From: a bacterium
GTDB taxonomy: Bacteria > Desulfobacterota > Binatia > HRBIN30 > CADEER01
Reading direction: 5' to 3'
NCBI GenBank assembly: GCA_019637795.1
Contig: JAHBUY010000002.1
Coordinates: 1 to 64,000, forward strand
Length of the DNA stretch: 64,000 nucleotides
A program made the translations under genes and the position numbers. Positions within the stretch are counted from its first letter, which is position 1. Every line of letters starts with the position of its first letter. Below, one piece after another: positions 28,431 to 40,342 of this stretch. Under the pieces are notes generated by a model. It was not told the DNA's origin. It was given only the letters and a program-made list of their open reading frames with translations, and did no database searches.

Positions 28431-31130
28431 ATGCGATCGAGACTGTCGTGGAGCATCGCCGCGCTCCTGCTGCTCACCGGACACGCCGGCGCGCAGCTCA
28501 CCGCCGGGCAACAGAAGTGCCTGAACACGCTCAACGCCGACGCGGCGAAGCTGGCGCAGACGCAGGGCAAGGAGAACGTCGCCTGCCTGAAGCGGGCCAC
28601 CGCCGGCGCGCTGCCCGCCGGCCAGAATGCCGACGCCTGCCTGCTGGCCGACGGCAAGGGAAAGGTCACCGATCTGCAGGATCGCATCGCCAGCGACTAC
28701 GCCGCGCGCTGCGCCGCCACGCCACCGCCCTTCGGCCTGCCGAGCGGTACCGCCGCCGCCGTCGTCGCGGCCGTGCCGCGCGACCAGTCGCTGGCCCTCG
28801 CCGCCGACATCTTCGGCGCCTCGCTGCGCACGGCGGCGATCGACTGCGCCAGCGACAAGGCGGCGTGCGGCTGCCAGAACGCGGTCGCCAAGGCCTACGA
28901 GAAACTCGTGGCGACGACGTTCAAGACCTTCGTCCAGTGCAAGAAGGCGGCGCTCAAGGCCGGCGCCAACTCGGGCGCGGCGCTCGCCGCCTGTGTCGAC
29001 GACGCCGGCACCCCCGGCTCGATCGCCGCCGACAGCAAGCAGCAGATCGCCAAGCGGGTCAGCCAGCTCGCCGGCATCGCCGGCAAGAAGTGCGCCGCGG
29101 TCAGCACGGCGCGCGCCCTGCCCGGCGCCTGCGCCGGCCGCGCCGGCAACGCCCTGGCGGCCTGCCTCAATGAGCGCGTGCAATGCCGGGTCTGCCTCGC
29201 CCTCAACCTGATCGACGGTCTCGCCCTCGACTGCGACCAGCTCGACGACGGCCAGCGCAACGTCTCCTGCCCGCGCGAGACATTCACCCTGAAGAGCCCC
29301 GCGGAGCCCGAGGACACCCCGGGCACGGGCGGCCTGACCGCGACGGGCTATCCCAAGCTGCTCACCCAGTTCGGCGGCAGCGACGTCAACCTCAACAATG
29401 CCCGCTTCACCCGCTTCCGCCTCTCGCCCACCACCACCAACCCCGACGCGGTGTTGGTCCTCGTGCCCGGCTTCGAGGGCGGCGCCAACGATTTCAAGAT
29501 CCTGGCCGAGAACCTGATCCCGCGCGTCCACGCCGAGCAGGGCCTGCGGCTCGAGATCTGGGCCTACGACCGCCGCTCCAACCAACTCGAGGACACCATC
29601 GGTCTCGACATCGCCGAGGCCACGGACGACGCGCTGCTCGGCCTCGACTGGCTCTTCGGCGGCGAGCTCGCCCTGCCGTTGTCGCCGGCGCTGGTCGCCG
29701 GACCGAACCGTCGGGCGCAGTTCCACAATCCGCAGGGCGACACCGCCTTCATCGCCAACTGGACGCCGCTGACCTTCTCGCGCGACATCGACGCCATCGT
29801 CGAGAAGGCGCGCACGGTGGCCCGGGACGGCAACGTCTTCCTCGGCGGCCACTCCGCGGGCACCGGCTTCGCCGCCCGCTACGCCGCCACCGACTTCAAC
29901 CTCACCGGCAACGGCCCGGCGCAGCCCGGGTACGCCAAGCTGCGCGGCCTCGTCCTCTTCGAGGGCGGCGGCGGCTCGACCGGCGGCGCGCCGCTGACCG
30001 CCGACACGCTCGATCGCATCGAGGCGAAGTTCGACGGCGGCCTCTTCGCCGCCGTGCGCGACAACGCCGGTCGCTGCGTCGACGGCGCCACCGCCTGCAC
30101 CCTGGCCAACGAAGCCACCGCCTGCAGCGGCCAGACGCCGCCCAAGTGCACCCTCGCCACCACCGCGTACTCCTCGTCCGCGCTGCTCAACGCCCGCATC
30201 CTGGCCGCCGTCGAGCCGGCCGCGATTCAGGGCCGCAGCGATCCCGACAGCGGCCAGATCATCCTCCAGGTCGACCAGGGGTCGGCCGGCAACAACGCCG
30301 TCGCCAAGGTGCCCGACCTGGCGCCGCTCGCCGTCCTGCCGCAGGCGACGGTCTACGGCGGCATCGGCTCCTTCATCGACGACGACGGCTTCATCGCCGG
30401 CCTCGCCTCGTTCGTCGCCACCTCGGTGGGCGCCGCCGGCCCGATCGTCGGCGGGCTGACCACCTGGCTCGACTTCGACGAGGGCCCCTTTCCGCCCGCC
30501 GCCGTGCCCGACAACGGCCCGCCGCCGACCACGCTGCCGGGCACCATCTGGGGCCAGGAGAAGGAGGTCACGCGCTTCGACCGCATGCTGACGACCTTCT
30601 ACGAGGGCGGCACCAACTTCGTCGACTGGTACTACCCGTCGAGCGGCCTGAGCGTCACCAGCGTCGCCGGCGTCTGCACCGGCGGCGTCTGCACCGCCGG
30701 CAACGTCGGCGCCGCCTGCACCACCGGCAACGCCGCCAGCGTCTGCGGTCAGGCGATCAATCTCGACTCGACGGCGCTCTCGGTCGGCCGCGGCCGCCGC
30801 GACATCGAGAACCTGACCCAGGCGGCCAACATCGACATCCCGGTGATCGGCTTCGGCGGCAGCAACGGCCTGGCGCCGGTCCCCGGCCGCTTCACGCCGC
30901 TGGCGCAGAGCATCGGCCTCTGCGCCGCGCCGAGCTGCGACGGCACGCCGCGGGTGGTCAGCGCGAGCCTGCCCAACCCGGCCTTCCCGACCTTCGGCGA
31001 CGCCGCCGGCGGCTTCGAGGTCCACATCAGCGAGGGCTTCGCCCACGTCGACGTGCTGACCGCCGAGGACGACGGCAACAACAACGTGCTGGCGCCGCTC
31101 AGCGCCTTCATCGCCCGCAACGTCCAATGA
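28431..31130 (+). CDS. Large exported alpha/beta hydrolase with Cys-rich N-terminal domain
   Basis: 899 residues from ATG 28431 with an AGGGGGG ribosome site; signal peptide 1-22 ([11 protein letters not shown]). Residues ~25-275 are an all-alpha Cys-rich domain with pairs such as [33 protein letters not shown] and [10 protein letters not shown], a module I associate with exported proteins of this lineage. The hydrolase part starts near 330 ([11 protein letters not shown] oxyanion strand) with nucleophile elbow [10 protein letters not shown], and a late His in [10 protein letters not shown] is the likely base. Cys-rich insertions (CTGGVCTAG) occur in the lid. Lipase/esterase-like, outer surface or periplasm; substrate unknown. 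Confidence 0.85.
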   Translation: MRSRLSWSIAALLLLTGHAGAQLTAGQQKCLNTLNADAAKLAQTQGKENVACLKRATAGALPAGQNADACLLADGKGKVTDLQDRIASDYAARCAATPPPFGLPSGTAAAVVAAVPRDQSLALAADIFGASLRTAAIDCASDKAACGCQNAVAKAYEKLVATTFKTFVQCKKAALKAGANSGAALAACVDDAGTPGSIAADSKQQIAKRVSQLAGIAGKKCAAVSTARALPGACAGRAGNALAACLNERVQCRVCLALNLIDGLALDCDQLDDGQRNVSCPRETFTLKSPAEPEDTPGTGGLTATGYPKLLTQFGGSDVNLNNARFTRFRLSPTTTNPDAVLVLVPGFEGGANDFKILAENLIPRVHAEQGLRLEIWAYDRRSNQLEDTIGLDIAEATDDALLGLDWLFGGELALPLSPALVAGPNRRAQFHNPQGDTAFIANWTPLTFSRDIDAIVEKARTVARDGNVFLGGHSAGTGFAARYAATDFNLTGNGPAQPGYAKLRGLVLFEGGGGSTGGAPLTADTLDRIEAKFDGGLFAAVRDNAGRCVDGATACTLANEATACSGQTPPKCTLATTAYSSSALLNARILAAVEPAAIQGRSDPDSGQIILQVDQGSAGNNAVAKVPDLAPLAVLPQATVYGGIGSFIDDDGFIAGLASFVATSVGAAGPIVGGLTTWLDFDEGPFPPAAVPDNGPPPTTLPGTIWGQEKEVTRFDRMLTTFYEGGTNFVDWYYPSSGLSVTSVAGVCTGGVCTAGNVGAACTTGNAASVCGQAINLDSTALSVGRGRRDIENLTQAANIDIPVIGFGGSNGLAPVPGRFTPLAQSIGLCAAPSCDGTPRVVSASLPNPAFPTFGDAAGGFEVHISEGFAHVDVLTAEDDGNNNVLAPLSAFIARNVQ

Positions 31131-31176
31131 CGCCGTGCCGGCGGGCGCCGCGTCCAGCGGTGCCCGCCGGCGACGG

Positions 31177-31527
31177 CTACTTGCGGAAGTACATGTCCAG
31201 GGCGATCAGCGCCATCACCACCGCGAACGCCTTGCGCAGCATCGGCCCGGGGATGAGCTGCGCCGTCCAACCGCCGAGGTAGCCGCCGACGACGAAGCCG
31301 ATCGCCACCAGGATGGCGACCTGGACGTCGACGTGCCCGTTCTTCCAGTACTGCCAGAAGGCGAGGATGCCGAGGGGCGGCAGCAGCACGGTCAGCGAGG
31401 TCCCCTGCGCCTGATGCTGCGTCATCCCGAACAGGTAGACGAGCAGGGGCACCATGATGAAGCCGCCGCCGAGACCGGTGAGGCCGCTCAGGGTGCCACC
31501 GATCAGACCAACCAGAATTCCGAGCAT
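31177..31527 (-). CDS. Half-size TauE/SafE (TSUP) family permease
   Basis: A 116-residue protein with four hydrophobic segments. The N-terminal [28 protein letters not shown] is the repeat signature of TauE/SafE transporters, and [14 protein letters not shown] follows as in the family. Full-length members have two such repeats (~250 residues); this one has a single repeat and would need to dimerise. Short members are known, so this need not be a fragment. It probably exports a sulfur-containing anion; the substrate is inferred only. Confidence 0.8.
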   Translation of the reverse strand: MLGILVGLIGGTLSGLTGLGGGFIMVPLLVYLFGMTQHQAQGTSLTVLLPPLGILAFWQYWKNGHVDVQVAILVAIGFVVGGYLGGWTAQLIPGPMLRKAFAVVMALIALDMYFRK

Positions 31528-31646
31528 CGCGGACCTCCAGCGGTGCGAGTTATCGCGCGCGCCCGCGATGTCAACGAGGCGGGCGCGCCGCGCCGCGTGG
31601 CGGAGCGAGGTACTGTCCTAATCTCGATACGACAAAAAACCCTTCA

Positions 31647-33013
31647 GGTAGTGTCGGCTGATTGGTGGAAAAGCGAAAAGGCGTCATCATCCGGCGAGTT
31701 GTAACCCACAGCTCGCGCCCGCTGGCCAGAGCGGGTGCCGGAGGATGACGCCATGGGAAGCGATAGCAAGGGGACGAGACCGGGAGAAGCGTTCGGCCGC
31801 GATTCGATCGAGCAGGTGATGCGGGAGCGGATTCGGGAGACGATCGAGGTGTTGGTCGAGGAGGAGCTGGAAGCGGCGCTGGGCGCGGCGAAATCGGCGC
31901 GAGTGGGCGGCGAGCGAGTGGGCTATCGCCACGGCCGGCGGCCGCGGACGTTGAGCACCAGCTTGGGACTGACGACGTTCGCGCTGCCGCGTGCCTGGCT
32001 GCACGACGCCGCCGGCGAGGAGCGCGAGTGGCGCAGCGCGCGATGTTCGAGCGCTACGCAGGCGCACGGCGGGTCGACGAGGCTGTTGGGGATCTACCTG
32101 AGCGGCACCAACACGCGGCGGCTGCGCGGGGCGCTGGCGCCGTTGCTGCGCGGCGCGCCGCTGGGCAAGGACGCGATCTCGCGCCTGGTCGGGCGGTTGC
32201 GCGAAGACTTCACCACGTGGAGCCAGCGGGACCTGGCGGCCGAGCAGATCCGCTACCTGTTTCTCGACGGCTGGTATCCGCGGGTCCGCATCGGCAAGAA
32301 GGGCACGGGTCCCGGTGCTGGTGACGCTGGGGACGCGACGGGCGGCGGGTGCTGCTCGATCTGCGCGTGGCGGGCGAGGAGAGCACGGCCGCCGGAGGTG
32401 TTGGAGGCGCTGCACAGAAGTGCCAGCTGGGACGCCCGGTGTTGGCGGTGATCGACGGCAACCCCGGCCTGAGGCACCTGCAGGCGACCTGGCCGCAGCT
32501 CGACGTGCAGCGCTGCACCAATCACAAGCTCTGGAACCTGCTCGCCAAGGCCCCGGCGCACCTGCGCGAGGGTCTTCGCGGAGGACCACCGCCGGATGAT
32601 CGACGCGACGGCGGCCGACGTGGAGAAGGCGCGCGTGGCGTTCAGCCGCAAGTGGCGCCGCTGCAAGGCGGCGTGGAGCAGCTTCGAGGAGGCGGGGATC
32701 GCCTTTCACCTTCCTGCGTTATCCCGTGGCGCAGTGGAAGGCGCTGCGCACCACCAACGCGCTGGAGCGCATCAACGAGGAGTTCCGCCGCCGCACCAAG
32801 ACCCAGGCGAGCCTGCCGAGCGAGGATGCCGTCCTGCTGCTGCTCTTCGGCCTGATCCGCAGCGGGCAGATCACCTTGCGGCGCATGGTCGGCTGGCAGG
32901 AGATGCCGGCGGTTACCCAACGGAGCAACGCGGCCTGACCGCATAGAGTCCATTACTGGTTACGCTGCCGGATGCGAGGCGCGACTCTTTTCCACCACTT
33001 GACCGACACCACC
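31647..33013 (+). mobile_element. IS256-family insertion sequence, degenerate, inside MITE copy A
   Basis: Imperfect ends are GGTAGTGTCGG followed by CTGATTGGTGGAAAAG on the left (31647-31673) and their complement at the right (to 33013: GGTGGTGTCGG, then TCAAGTGGTGGAAAAG). They are flanked by the 9-bp direct repeat AACCCTTCA at 31638-31646 and 33014-33022, the duplication size made by IS256-type elements. Total length is 1367 bp. Rejoining the flanks restores the MITE arm. The transposase inside is frameshifted, so the copy is immobile unless helped. Confidence 0.92.
31753..32938 (+). pseudogene. IS256-family transposase, broken by about six frameshifts
   Basis: Fragments of one transposase follow each other in changing frames: SIEQVMRERIRETIEVLVEE to EREWRS (first frame), MFERYAGARRVDEAV, LLGIYLSGTNTRRLRGALAP to RVRIGKK, VPVLVTLGT, then LAVIDGNPGL and VQRCTNHKLWNL, then KARVAFSRKWRR, and finally WKALRTTNALERINEEFRRR. 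Each matches the expected IS256 order, with the aspartate-bearing DGNPGL box and the C-terminal TNALERxNxEFRRR box both present. The six frame changes over ~1.2 kb contrast with intact neighbours, so this is decay rather than sequencing noise. No functional product is expected. Confidence 0.92.
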
Positions 33014-33380
33014 AACCCTTCACCACGGAGGCACGGAGACACGGAGGGCTCGGTGCCATAGCGAAGGCGCGGGGCCTCTTCTCACTCCATTTCTGATGAA
33101 CTTTGGGATGAACGCTGAGCGGGCTTCGAGATCAGTACTCTCCGTGTCTCCGTGCCTCCGTGGTGAAAGTCCTTCGTCACATCAGGGCTAAGGCTCAGAT
33201 TAGGACACTACCCGGAGCGAGGCGCGCCGGTCGCCGGCTCCGCGCACCCCCGGGACGCCGCCGCCGGTGTCGCGCCGGGCGCCATCGCACCGTCGCCCCG
33301 CCCCGCCCCGGGCGGAGCCGCCGCCGGCCGCACGCAACTCGTTCGGCGTGGCACCTGCCTTGCTGGATCGAGTCCCCGAA

Positions 33381-35606
<2,226 letters not shown>

Positions 35607-35645
35607 TCCGGCGTCGGCGCGCTCCCGCCGCCGCGGCGCCCGTGC

Positions 35646-35840
35646 TAGCCTTGATGAGAAAAAAACTCCTCACCACGGGGGCATGGAGACACGGAGGGCT
35701 CGGTGCCATAGCGAAGGCGCGGGGCCTCTTCTCACTCCATTTCTGATGAACTTTGGGATGAACGCTGAGCGGGCTTCGAGATCAGTACTCTCCGTGTCTC
35801 CGTGCCTCCGTGGTGAAAGTCTTTTGTCGCATCAAGGCTA
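35646..35840. repeat. MITE-like inverted-repeat element, copy B, complete (195 bp)
   Basis: Ends are TAGCCTTGATG (35646-35656) and CATCAAGGCTA (35830-35840), perfect complements. Inverted arms extend inward about 55 bp, both reading toward CACCACGG and ACACGGAG; the central ~90 bp are unique. It lies between the sensor kinase and the CoA-transferase and ends 12 bp before the latter's start codon, so it carries or replaces that gene's leader. Confidence 0.92.
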
Positions 35841-35852
35841 GAAGGCCCGGCC

Positions 35853-37166
35853 ATGCCGCCCGAGACGATCTCCGCCGACGCGGCCGCGGCGCTGGTGCGC
35901 GACGGACAGTGGATCGACTACGGCTTCGGCCTGGCGCAGCCCGACCTCTTCGACCAGGCGCTGGCACGGCGCATCGCCGGGCTGCGCGACGTCCGCATCC
36001 GCGCCTGCCTGAGCCTGGCGCCGCGCGCCGTGCTGGAGGCCGATCCGCGCGGCGAGCACGCGCTGTGGTTCAACTGGCATTTCTCGGGCTACGACCGGGC
36101 GCGCAACCTCGACGGCCGCTGCAACTACATCCCGATGAGCTTCGGCGAAGCGCCCGACCTCTACCGCCGCTTCATCCCCCCGATCGACCTCGTCTGCCTG
36201 CGCACCGCGCCGATGGATGCCCACGGCTATTTCAACTTCGGCGCCGCCAGCACCTACCTGAAGGCGGTCTGCGAGCGCGCCCGGGTGCTCATCGTCGAAA
36301 CCTGCGAGACGATGCCCTACGTGTTCGGCAGCGAGAACGCCGTCCACGCGCGCGACGTCACCTACGTCATCGACGGCGGCGCCGGCCGCGTTCCCGAGCT
36401 GGCGAATCCGCCGAGCACCGCCGTGGACCAGGCGGTCGCGGCGCGCATCGCCCCGGAGATCGACGACGGCGCCTGCCTGCAGATCGGCATCGGCGGCATG
36501 CCGAACGCGGTGTGCGAGGCGCTGACCACCGCCGGCAAGCGCGACCTCGGGATCCATACCGAGATGTTCGTCGACGGCATGGTCGACCTCGTGGAAGCCG
36601 GCGTGGTCACCGGCGCCCGCAAGACGCTCGACCCCGGCCAGATCACCTTCACCTTCGCCGCCGGCTCGCGCCGCCAGTACGACTTCATCACCCGCAACGC
36701 CGGGGTGCGGAGCTGCGCCGTCGACTACACCAACCTGCCGGCGACCATCAGCCGCAATCCGCGCGTGGTGTCGATCAACAACACCACCCAGATCGACCTG
36801 CAGGGACAGGCGGCGTCGGAGAGCGACGGCCACCGCCACCTCACCGGCACCGGCGGCCAGCTCCAGTTCGTCCGCGGCGCCTACACCTCGCCGGGCGGCA
36901 AGTCCTTCCTGTGCCTGGCCTCGACCTACGAGAAACGCGGCGAGCGCCGCAGCCGCATCGTCACCACCCTGACGCCGGGCAACGTCGTCACCACGCCGCG
37001 CACCGACACGATGTACGTCGTCACCGAGCACGGCATGGTGAACCTCAAGGGCAAGTCGGTCGCCGAGCGCGCCCTGGCGCTGATCGGCATCGCCCATCCC
37101 GACTTCCGCGACGCGCTCGAGCGCGAGGCGCGCCTCCTCCACCTGATCCCGCGCCGCTTCCACTGA
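35853..37166 (+). CDS. Acetyl-CoA hydrolase/transferase family CoA-transferase
   Basis: A 437-residue protein with the two-domain layout of 4-hydroxybutyrate/butyryl-CoA:acetate CoA-transferases. Catalytic Glu237 lies in GIHTEMFVDGMVDLVE, and CLQIGIGGMPNAVCEAL precedes it. The C-terminal GTGGQLQFVRGA and VTEHGMVNLKGKSVAERA motifs bind CoA. It transfers CoA between an acyl donor and an acid such as acetate or 4-hydroxybutyrate; exact substrates cannot be told. Its ATG is 12 bp beyond MITE copy B, with only a weak GAAGG ribosome site, so that element may set its expression. Confidence 0.9.
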   Translation: MPPETISADAAAALVRDGQWIDYGFGLAQPDLFDQALARRIAGLRDVRIRACLSLAPRAVLEADPRGEHALWFNWHFSGYDRARNLDGRCNYIPMSFGEAPDLYRRFIPPIDLVCLRTAPMDAHGYFNFGAASTYLKAVCERARVLIVETCETMPYVFGSENAVHARDVTYVIDGGAGRVPELANPPSTAVDQAVAARIAPEIDDGACLQIGIGGMPNAVCEALTTAGKRDLGIHTEMFVDGMVDLVEAGVVTGARKTLDPGQITFTFAAGSRRQYDFITRNAGVRSCAVDYTNLPATISRNPRVVSINNTTQIDLQGQAASESDGHRHLTGTGGQLQFVRGAYTSPGGKSFLCLASTYEKRGERRSRIVTTLTPGNVVTTPRTDTMYVVTEHGMVNLKGKSVAERALALIGIAHPDFRDALEREARLLHLIPRRFH

Positions 37167-37263
37167 CCCGCGCCCGCCGACGCCGTCGCCGCTCGGCGCT
37201 CGCCGCGGTTGGCCCGCCACGGTCGAGCGTGTAGGCTGAGCGGCCCGAAGCAGGAGGTCCGAC

Positions 37264-37857
37264 ATGCCCGACATCGAGCACCCGTCCAATCCGCTCACCG
37301 AGATGGCGACGCGCGCCAGCGTGGCGCAGAAGCTGTTCGAGGCGCGCACCATCGTCATCTGCGGCGAGATCCAGTCCGAGCTGGCGCGGTCGGTCAGCGA
37401 GCAGTTGCTCGCCATGGCGGCGGCCTCGGACGACGACATCACGCTCTACCTCCACTCCCCGGGCGGACACGTGGAGTCCGGCGACACCATCCACGACATG
37501 CTGACCTTCGTCGGCCCCAAGGTGCGCATCATCGGCACCGGCTGGGTGGCCAGCGCCGGCGCCCACATCTTCCTCGGCGTGCCGCGCGAGCGCCGCTTCT
37601 GCCTGCCCAACACCCGCTTCCTGCTGCACCAGCCGGCGGGCGGCTTCGGCGGCCGCGCCACCGATCTCGAGATCGAGGCGGAGGAGATTCTCAAGATGCG
37701 CGCCCGCCTCAACAAGGTGATCGCCGACCAGACCGGCCAGCCGCTGAAGAAGGTCGAGAAGGACACCGAGCGCAACTTCTGGATGTCCGCCGAGCAGGCC
37801 AAGGAGTACGGGCTGGTCGGACGCATCGTCTCGTCGTTCGACGAGCTGAAACGCTGA
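37264..37857 (+). CDS. clpP: ClpP-family serine protease
   Basis: A 197-residue protein with AGGAGG just before ATG 37264. The triad appears complete: Ser98 in [13 protein letters not shown], His122 in FLLHQPAGG and Asp167 in [31 protein letters not shown] supplies the oxyanion and handle-helix region. Sequence around Ser98 (WVASAG) differs from the MAASM of housekeeping ClpP, so this is probably an accessory paralogue, possibly with its own partner ATPase. No clpX or clpA is adjacent. Confidence 0.9.
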   Translation: MPDIEHPSNPLTEMATRASVAQKLFEARTIVICGEIQSELARSVSEQLLAMAAASDDDITLYLHSPGGHVESGDTIHDMLTFVGPKVRIIGTGWVASAGAHIFLGVPRERRFCLPNTRFLLHQPAGGFGGRATDLEIEAEEILKMRARLNKVIADQTGQPLKKVEKDTERNFWMSAEQAKEYGLVGRIVSSFDELKR

Positions 37858-37900
37858 GCGGGCGCGCCGCCGGCGACCTGGCCCCGACCGCCGAGCGCTC

Positions 37901-39199
37901 GTGCTGGGCCTCGATTTCGGCACCACCAACAGCGCCGTCGCGCGCGCCGAGCCCGGCGGCCCGGCGCGGCTGGCGACGTTCGAGCTCGATGGCCACCGCA
38001 CCGCCACCTTCCGCTCGGTCCTCTACTTCAGCCCCGAGCGCGCCACCTATGGGCAGAAGCCAACGGCGCTCGCGGGTCCCGCGGCGCTGACCGCCTACCG
38101 CGAGGCCGGCGGCGACGCCGGCGGCCGTTTCATGCAGTCGCTCAAGTCCTTCCTCGCCAGCCGCCACTTCGAGCGCACCTCCGTGTTCGGCTGGCCGCTC
38201 ACCCTCGAGGAGCTGGTGTCCCTGATGCTGCGCGGCCTGCGCGCCGCCGCCATGGCGCAGCTCGACGCGGCCGGCGACGCCGTCCTGATCGGGCGGCCGG
38301 TGCACTTCGTCGTCGATGCCGCTGGCGACGTCGACCCCGCCCGCGACGCCGCCGCGCTGGCCCGCCTCACCGCCGCCGCCGAGCTCGCCGGCTTCACCCG
38401 CGTCGCCTTCGCCTACGAGCCGGTCGCCGCCGCCTACGAGTACGAGCGCGCCCTCGACCACGACGAGCTGGTGCTGATCGGCGACTTCGGCGGCGGCACC
38501 AGCGACTTCTGCCTGGTGCGCCTCGGCCCCGGCGCGCGCCGCGCCGGCGATCGCGCCGAGACCATCCTCGCCGTCGACGGCGTGCCCCTGGCCGGCAACG
38601 CCTTCGACGCCCGCCTGGTGCGCGCGGTGGTCTCGCCGGCGCTCGGCCTCGGCTGCAAGCGCCGCTCGGAAGGCGGGCAGGAGCTGCCGATCCCGTCCTG
38701 GATCTACAGCCGCCTGGAGCGCTGGGAGGACCTGTCGCTGCTCGCCACGCCGGAGACCCTCGACACGCTGCGCCGCCTGCGGCAGCAGGCGGTCGAGCCC
38801 GAGCGCATCGCCAACCTCATCCACCTCGTCCGCCACGACCTCGGCTACGCGCTCTACCAGGAGGTCGAGCGCTGCAAGCTCGGCCTCTCGACGGCCCCGC
38901 AGGTGGCGTTCTCCTTCGACGAGCTGTCCGACCCCCTGGCGGCCACCATCACCCGGGCCGCCTTCGAATCGTGGATCGACGTCGACCTGATGCGCATCGC
39001 CGCCTGCGTCGACCGCCTCCTGCTGCGCTGCGGCGTGCCCGCGTCGGCGGTGGACCGCGTCTTCCTCACCGGCGGCTCGTCCCTGGTGCCGAGCGTGCGC
39101 GCCATCTTCGCCGCCCGCTTCGGCGCCGACCGCGTCCGCGGCGGCGACGAGCTCATCACCGTCGCCCGCGGCCTCGCCCTGATCGCCGCCGAGTCCTAG
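37901..39199 (+). CDS. yegD: Hsp70-like ATPase (YegD family)
   Basis: 432 residues from GTG 37901. The actin-like fold is complete: phosphate-1 loop MLGLDFGTTNSAVA, connect-1 YEPVAAAYEYE, phosphate-2 LIGDFGGGTSDFCL and the adenosine loop VFLTGGSSLVPSVRAI. The peptide-binding C-terminal domain of DnaK is absent, as in YegD-type chaperone relatives. The TAG stop (39197-39199) is the first triplet of MITE copy C, so the element supplied the present stop and the native C-terminus may have been altered. It starts 43 bp after clpP and is probably co-transcribed with it. Confidence 0.85.
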   Translation: MLGLDFGTTNSAVARAEPGGPARLATFELDGHRTATFRSVLYFSPERATYGQKPTALAGPAALTAYREAGGDAGGRFMQSLKSFLASRHFERTSVFGWPLTLEELVSLMLRGLRAAAMAQLDAAGDAVLIGRPVHFVVDAAGDVDPARDAAALARLTAAAELAGFTRVAFAYEPVAAAYEYERALDHDELVLIGDFGGGTSDFCLVRLGPGARRAGDRAETILAVDGVPLAGNAFDARLVRAVVSPALGLGCKRRSEGGQELPIPSWIYSRLERWEDLSLLATPETLDTLRRLRQQAVEPERIANLIHLVRHDLGYALYQEVERCKLGLSTAPQVAFSFDELSDPLAATITRAAFESWIDVDLMRIAACVDRLLLRCGVPASAVDRVFLTGGSSLVPSVRAIFAARFGADRVRGGDELITVARGLALIAAES

Positions 39200-39382
39200 C
39201 CTTGATGAGACAGAAAACTCCTCACCACGGAGGCACGGAGACACGGAGGGCTCGGTGCCATAGCGAAGGCGCGGGGCCTCTTCTCACTTCATTTCCAATG
39301 AACTTTGGGATGAACGCTGAGCGGGCTTCGAGATCAGTACTCTCCGTGTCTCCGTGCCTCCGTGGTGAAATGTCTTCGTCAC
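39197..39382. repeat. MITE-like inverted-repeat element, copy C, right end eroded
   Basis: It begins TAGCCTTGATGAGACAG and runs through the same inverted arms and central segment as copies A and B. Central differences are few (ACTTCATTTCCAATG in place of ACTCCATTTCTGATG). The right arm stays recognisable to GTGGTGAAATGTCTTCGTCA, but the terminal CATCAAGGCTA is lost. It directly abuts the end of the Hsp70-like gene. Confidence 0.88.
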
Positions 39383-39430
39383 GCGGCGGGGAACGCATCC
39401 CGAAGTACGCCGAGTCGGCCCGGACCGCCG

Positions 39431-39802
39431 TCACAGGCGCCGCAGCAGCGCCCCCGACCACAGCATCGAGCCCCATTCGAAGACCAGGCCCATCAACGTG
39501 TAGCCGGACCAGGCGCCGTCGGAGACGGCGCCGAGGAGGCGGGCGATGCCGAGGCCGGCGGTGACGGTGAACAGGGTGACCAGCGCCGGCCGCCGCAGCG
39601 TCTCGCGTTGCATGCCGGCGAAGGCGAGCAGCCCGAGCGCCGCCTGCAGGCCACCGTACATCGCTCGCAGCTCGCTGGCGCCGGTGGCGGTGGTGAAGAC
39701 CACGCCGGCGCCGCCGGCGAGCGCCACCGGGTTGAAGAAGCAGAACAATCCATAGGGGAACCAGACCAGCGCCGACAGGGCGAGAAACCATCGTCCGTGC
39801 AT
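39431..39802 (-). CDS. Small membrane protein of the DUF4345 type
   Basis: A 123-residue protein with four hydrophobic helices: WFLALSALVWFPYGLFCFF, the GLQAALGLLAFAGM region, LVTLFTVTAGLGIARLLG and LMGLVFEWGSMLWSGALL. The ELRAMYGGLQ motif in the first loop is typical of DUF4345 proteins. Its role is unknown. It starts 3 bp after the VOC protein stop, so the two form an operon. Confidence 0.75.
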   Translation of the reverse strand: MHGRWFLALSALVWFPYGLFCFFNPVALAGGAGVVFTTATGASELRAMYGGLQAALGLLAFAGMQRETLRRPALVTLFTVTAGLGIARLLGAVSDGAWSGYTLMGLVFEWGSMLWSGALLRRL

Positions 39803-39805
39803 CGC

Positions 39806-40186
39806 TCACTCCACCGCGCCGGCGATCTCGATGCGATTGCCGCCCGGATCGCGCACGTAGAACCGCGACCAGCCCGGGATCGGCCGCTCGTCGGGCTCGA
39901 TCGTCAGGCCCGCCGCCACGCACGCCGCCTCGGCCCGCCCCAGGTCGGCGACCACGACGCAGACGTGCCGCCGGCTCGCGGGCTCGTCCGTCGGCCGTTC
40001 CTCGCGCGAGAGATGGAGTTGGATCGCGCCGCAGGCGTACCAGGCGCCGCCGCGGCCGCGCGTCGCCTCCGGCTTCGCCATCTCGGTCAGGCCCAGCACC
40101 TCGCCGTAGAAGCGCTTCGCCGCCGTCTCCAGCGCGGCCGGGACGGTGACGTTCACGTGGTCGAAGCGGATGACGCCGATCGCCAT
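39806..40186 (-). CDS. Glyoxalase/VOC-superfamily protein
   Basis: A 126-residue protein with two beta-alpha-beta-beta-beta modules. It starts with IRFDHVNVTVP (first metal-ligand His), continues FYGEVLGLTEM, then IQLHLSREE, HVCVVVADL (second His) and the C-terminal FYVRDPGGNRIEIAG with the metal-binding Glu. These fit a glyoxalase-type metalloenzyme or bleomycin-resistance-like binding protein; the substrate is not determined. It is the first gene of a two-gene operon with the DUF4345 protein. Confidence 0.85.
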   Translation of the reverse strand: MAIGVIRFDHVNVTVPAALETAAKRFYGEVLGLTEMAKPEATRGRGGAWYACGAIQLHLSREERPTDEPASRRHVCVVVADLGRAEAACVAAGLTIEPDERPIPGWSRFYVRDPGGNRIEIAGAVE

Positions 40187-40342
40187 GCCTCTCGCTGCCT
40201 CATTCCCGGGCCGGCGCGCAAGCGCCGACCACGATCGTGCGCCAGACTTGCCTTGCCGCGGCGGCGCGGCAGAATCGCCATCGTGGCCTCTTGTGTTGCT
40301 TCGGCGTCCCGGTCAAACAGCGCCTGCTCCTCTCCCGCCGCC

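Larger units (their letters stand above)
31611..33210. repeat. MITE-like inverted-repeat element, copy A, split by IS256-type insertion
   Basis: Without the insertion at 31647-33013 this is a ~230-bp copy of the element also seen at 35646 and 39197. The left arm begins ACTGTCCTAATCT (31612-31624) and the right arm ends AGATTAGGACACT (33197-33209); further in, both arms read CACCACGGAGGCACGGAG. The central part (GCTCGGTGCCATAGCGAAGG onward) is nearly identical to the other copies. It has no gene of its own, so it would depend on a transposase elsewhere. Confidence 0.85.

Noticed and set aside
28263..31127. N-terminal extension of the HflX frame by about 950 codons
   Set aside because: This part mirrors the secreted hydrolase on the other strand, and HflX domains begin at ATG 28262.
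39222..39923. Minus-strand open frame covering MITE copy C and the DUF4345 gene
   Set aside because: Frames reading the CACGGAG repeats recur at every MITE copy and are by-products of the element.
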